Source: an uncultured Lachnospiraceae bacterium
GTDB lineage: Bacteria; Bacillota; Clostridia; Lachnospirales; Lachnospiraceae
Direction of reading: 5' to 3'
Length of the DNA: 43,329 nucleotides
Assembly: GCA_947629545.1 (NCBI GenBank)
Contig: CANREE010000015.1
Coordinates: forward strand, 1-43,329
Part shown: positions 42,800-43,329 of the stretch, piece after piece
How positions within the stretch are numbered: the first letter of the stretch is position 1
Layout of the letters: every line of letters begins with the position of its first letter
The notes under the pieces: generated by a model
Database searches by the model: none
The model's input: the letters and a program-made list of their open reading frames with translations, nothing else
Told to the model about the DNA's origin: nothing
Position numbers and translations under genes: made by a program

Positions 42800-42845
42800 A
42801 TGCAGGTCAGTCCGCTTTACGGGAACTGACCTGCATCATTTTCTG
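42800..42845 (+). terminator. terminator after the GHKL-helicase gene
   Basis: ATGCAGGTCAGT and ACTGACCTGCAT form a 12-bp perfect stem with an inner TCCG/CGGGA pairing, followed by CATTTTC. Confidence 0.75.
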
Positions 42846-42849
42846 TACG

Positions 42850-42880
42850 CTCTTGACTTCAACATCTACGAAGTCAAGAG
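42850..42880. other. 11-bp perfect stem-loop downstream of trpA
   Basis: CTCTTGACTTC, loop AACATCTAC, GAAGTCAAGAG. No T tract on either side. It lies between the helicase terminator and the trpA stop, at the border of the AT-rich island. Confidence 0.6.
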
Positions 42881-42906
42881 TCCTGTCAAATCGGCCCGGC
42901 CATTTC

Positions 42907-43329
42907 CTACCCGCGCACCGCGTCCTTCATGCTTTTCACATATTCGCCCACGTAAGGCGCCGCGTCCGCGCCGTATTTCTCCAGGATCTTGATGATCGCC
43001 GAGCCCACGATGGCGCCGTCGGCGACAGAAGCCATTTTCCGGGCCTGCTCCGGCGTGGAGATGCCGAAGCCGATGGCGCAGGGCACGTCGGTACTGTCGC
43101 GGATCACCTCCACGATAGAGGCCAGATCCGTCTTGATCTCGCTGCGGGTGCCGGTGACGCCGAGGCTGGACACCACGTAGATGAAGCCCTCCGCTTCCTT
43201 CGCGATCATCGCGATCCGGTTCCGGGACGTGGGTGCGATCAGGGAGATCAGATCCACGCCGTACTGCCGGCACAGCGGCAGGAACTCGTCCTTCTCCTCA
43301 TAGGGCAGATCCGGCAGGATCAGGCCGTC
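42907..43329 (-). CDS. trpA: tryptophan synthase alpha chain, C-terminal part (runs off window)
   Basis: The last 140 residues of TrpA, the TIM-barrel subunit that cleaves indole-3-glycerol phosphate. The frame is open to the window end and reads DGLILPDLPYEEKDEFL, which carries the catalytic-loop Asp (PDLP), then LISLIAPTS, GFIYVVSSLGVTGTR, AIGFGISTPEQARKMA (phosphate-binding) and GAIVGSAIIKILEKYG. The internal start in the ORF track (43257) is a shadow of the open edge. As the usual last gene of a trp operon it marks the conserved chromosomal border of the island. Confidence 0.96.
   Translation of the reverse strand, partial: DGLILPDLPYEEKDEFLPLCRQYGVDLISLIAPTSRNRIAMIAKEAEGFIYVVSSLGVTGTRSEIKTDLASIVEVIRDSTDVPCAIGFGISTPEQARKMASVADGAIVGSAIIKILEKYGADAAPYVGEYVKSMKDAVRG

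Overview
The window looks like chromosome from a gut-type Bacillota, most likely Lachnospiraceae. The evidence is the strong AGGAGG ribosome sites, the consensus TTGACA/TATAAT promoters, the DUF6171 and CD1871A small proteins, the LplB/YtcP-type sugar ABC permeases, an ArsR-like regulator beside a non-AraB ribulokinase, and lipoprotein glycosidases. The genus cannot be fixed from sequence alone. Most of the window is GC-rich. About 10.7-18.2 kb looks more AT-rich, and 39.1-42.8 kb is clearly AT-rich; both look acquired.

Layout. (1) 0-8.5 kb, minus strand: an L-arabinose/arabinan locus. It runs GH51 arabinofuranosidase, DUF6171, two damaged GH43 genes, an ArsR-type regulator, ribulokinase (araK type), araD and transketolase. 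A 31-bp tandem repeat and a ~204-bp palindrome sit between araK and araD. (2) 8.8-20 kb: a nuclease/transposase relic, a LarA-family racemase homolog and a relic of a second copy, then a sugar-acid or deoxysugar cluster. That cluster has an MBL hydrolase, an alpha/beta esterase, a BNR propeller protein, a solute-binding protein, two permeases, a DHDPS/NAL-family lyase and L-fucose isomerase. A divergent AraC regulator follows. (3) 21.5-24.5 kb: cysK and O-acetylhomoserine sulfhydrylase facing a CymR-like Rrf2 regulator, with repeated ATTACC half-sites between them. (4) 24.5-26.6 kb: a GH10 xylanase lipoprotein and a histidine phosphatase. (5) 26.8-29.5 kb: a sigma factor with a ~400-residue extension, divergent from an NTF2-LytTR regulator. 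(6) 29.6-31.8 kb: a TlpA/CD1871A/4Fe-4S redox operon. (7) 31.8-36.4 kb: M13 peptidase, 5'-nucleotidase and a small membrane protein. (8) 36.6-42.8 kb: an accessory island with a DUF234-type AAA ATPase, a Fic protein, a McrB-like protein without its P-loop, and a GHKL (sacsin-like) ATPase fused to the C-terminal half of an SF1 helicase. (9) The window ends inside trpA.

The best candidate for an undescribed system is the two-gene unit at 39.1-42.8 kb. Both ORFs are intact, but each has lost the nucleotide-binding motor expected of its family; only the GHKL ATPase site is preserved. A second unusual signal is a dispersed hairpin repeat with an invariant TCACTGG loop and covarying stems, present as four hairpins at three loci.
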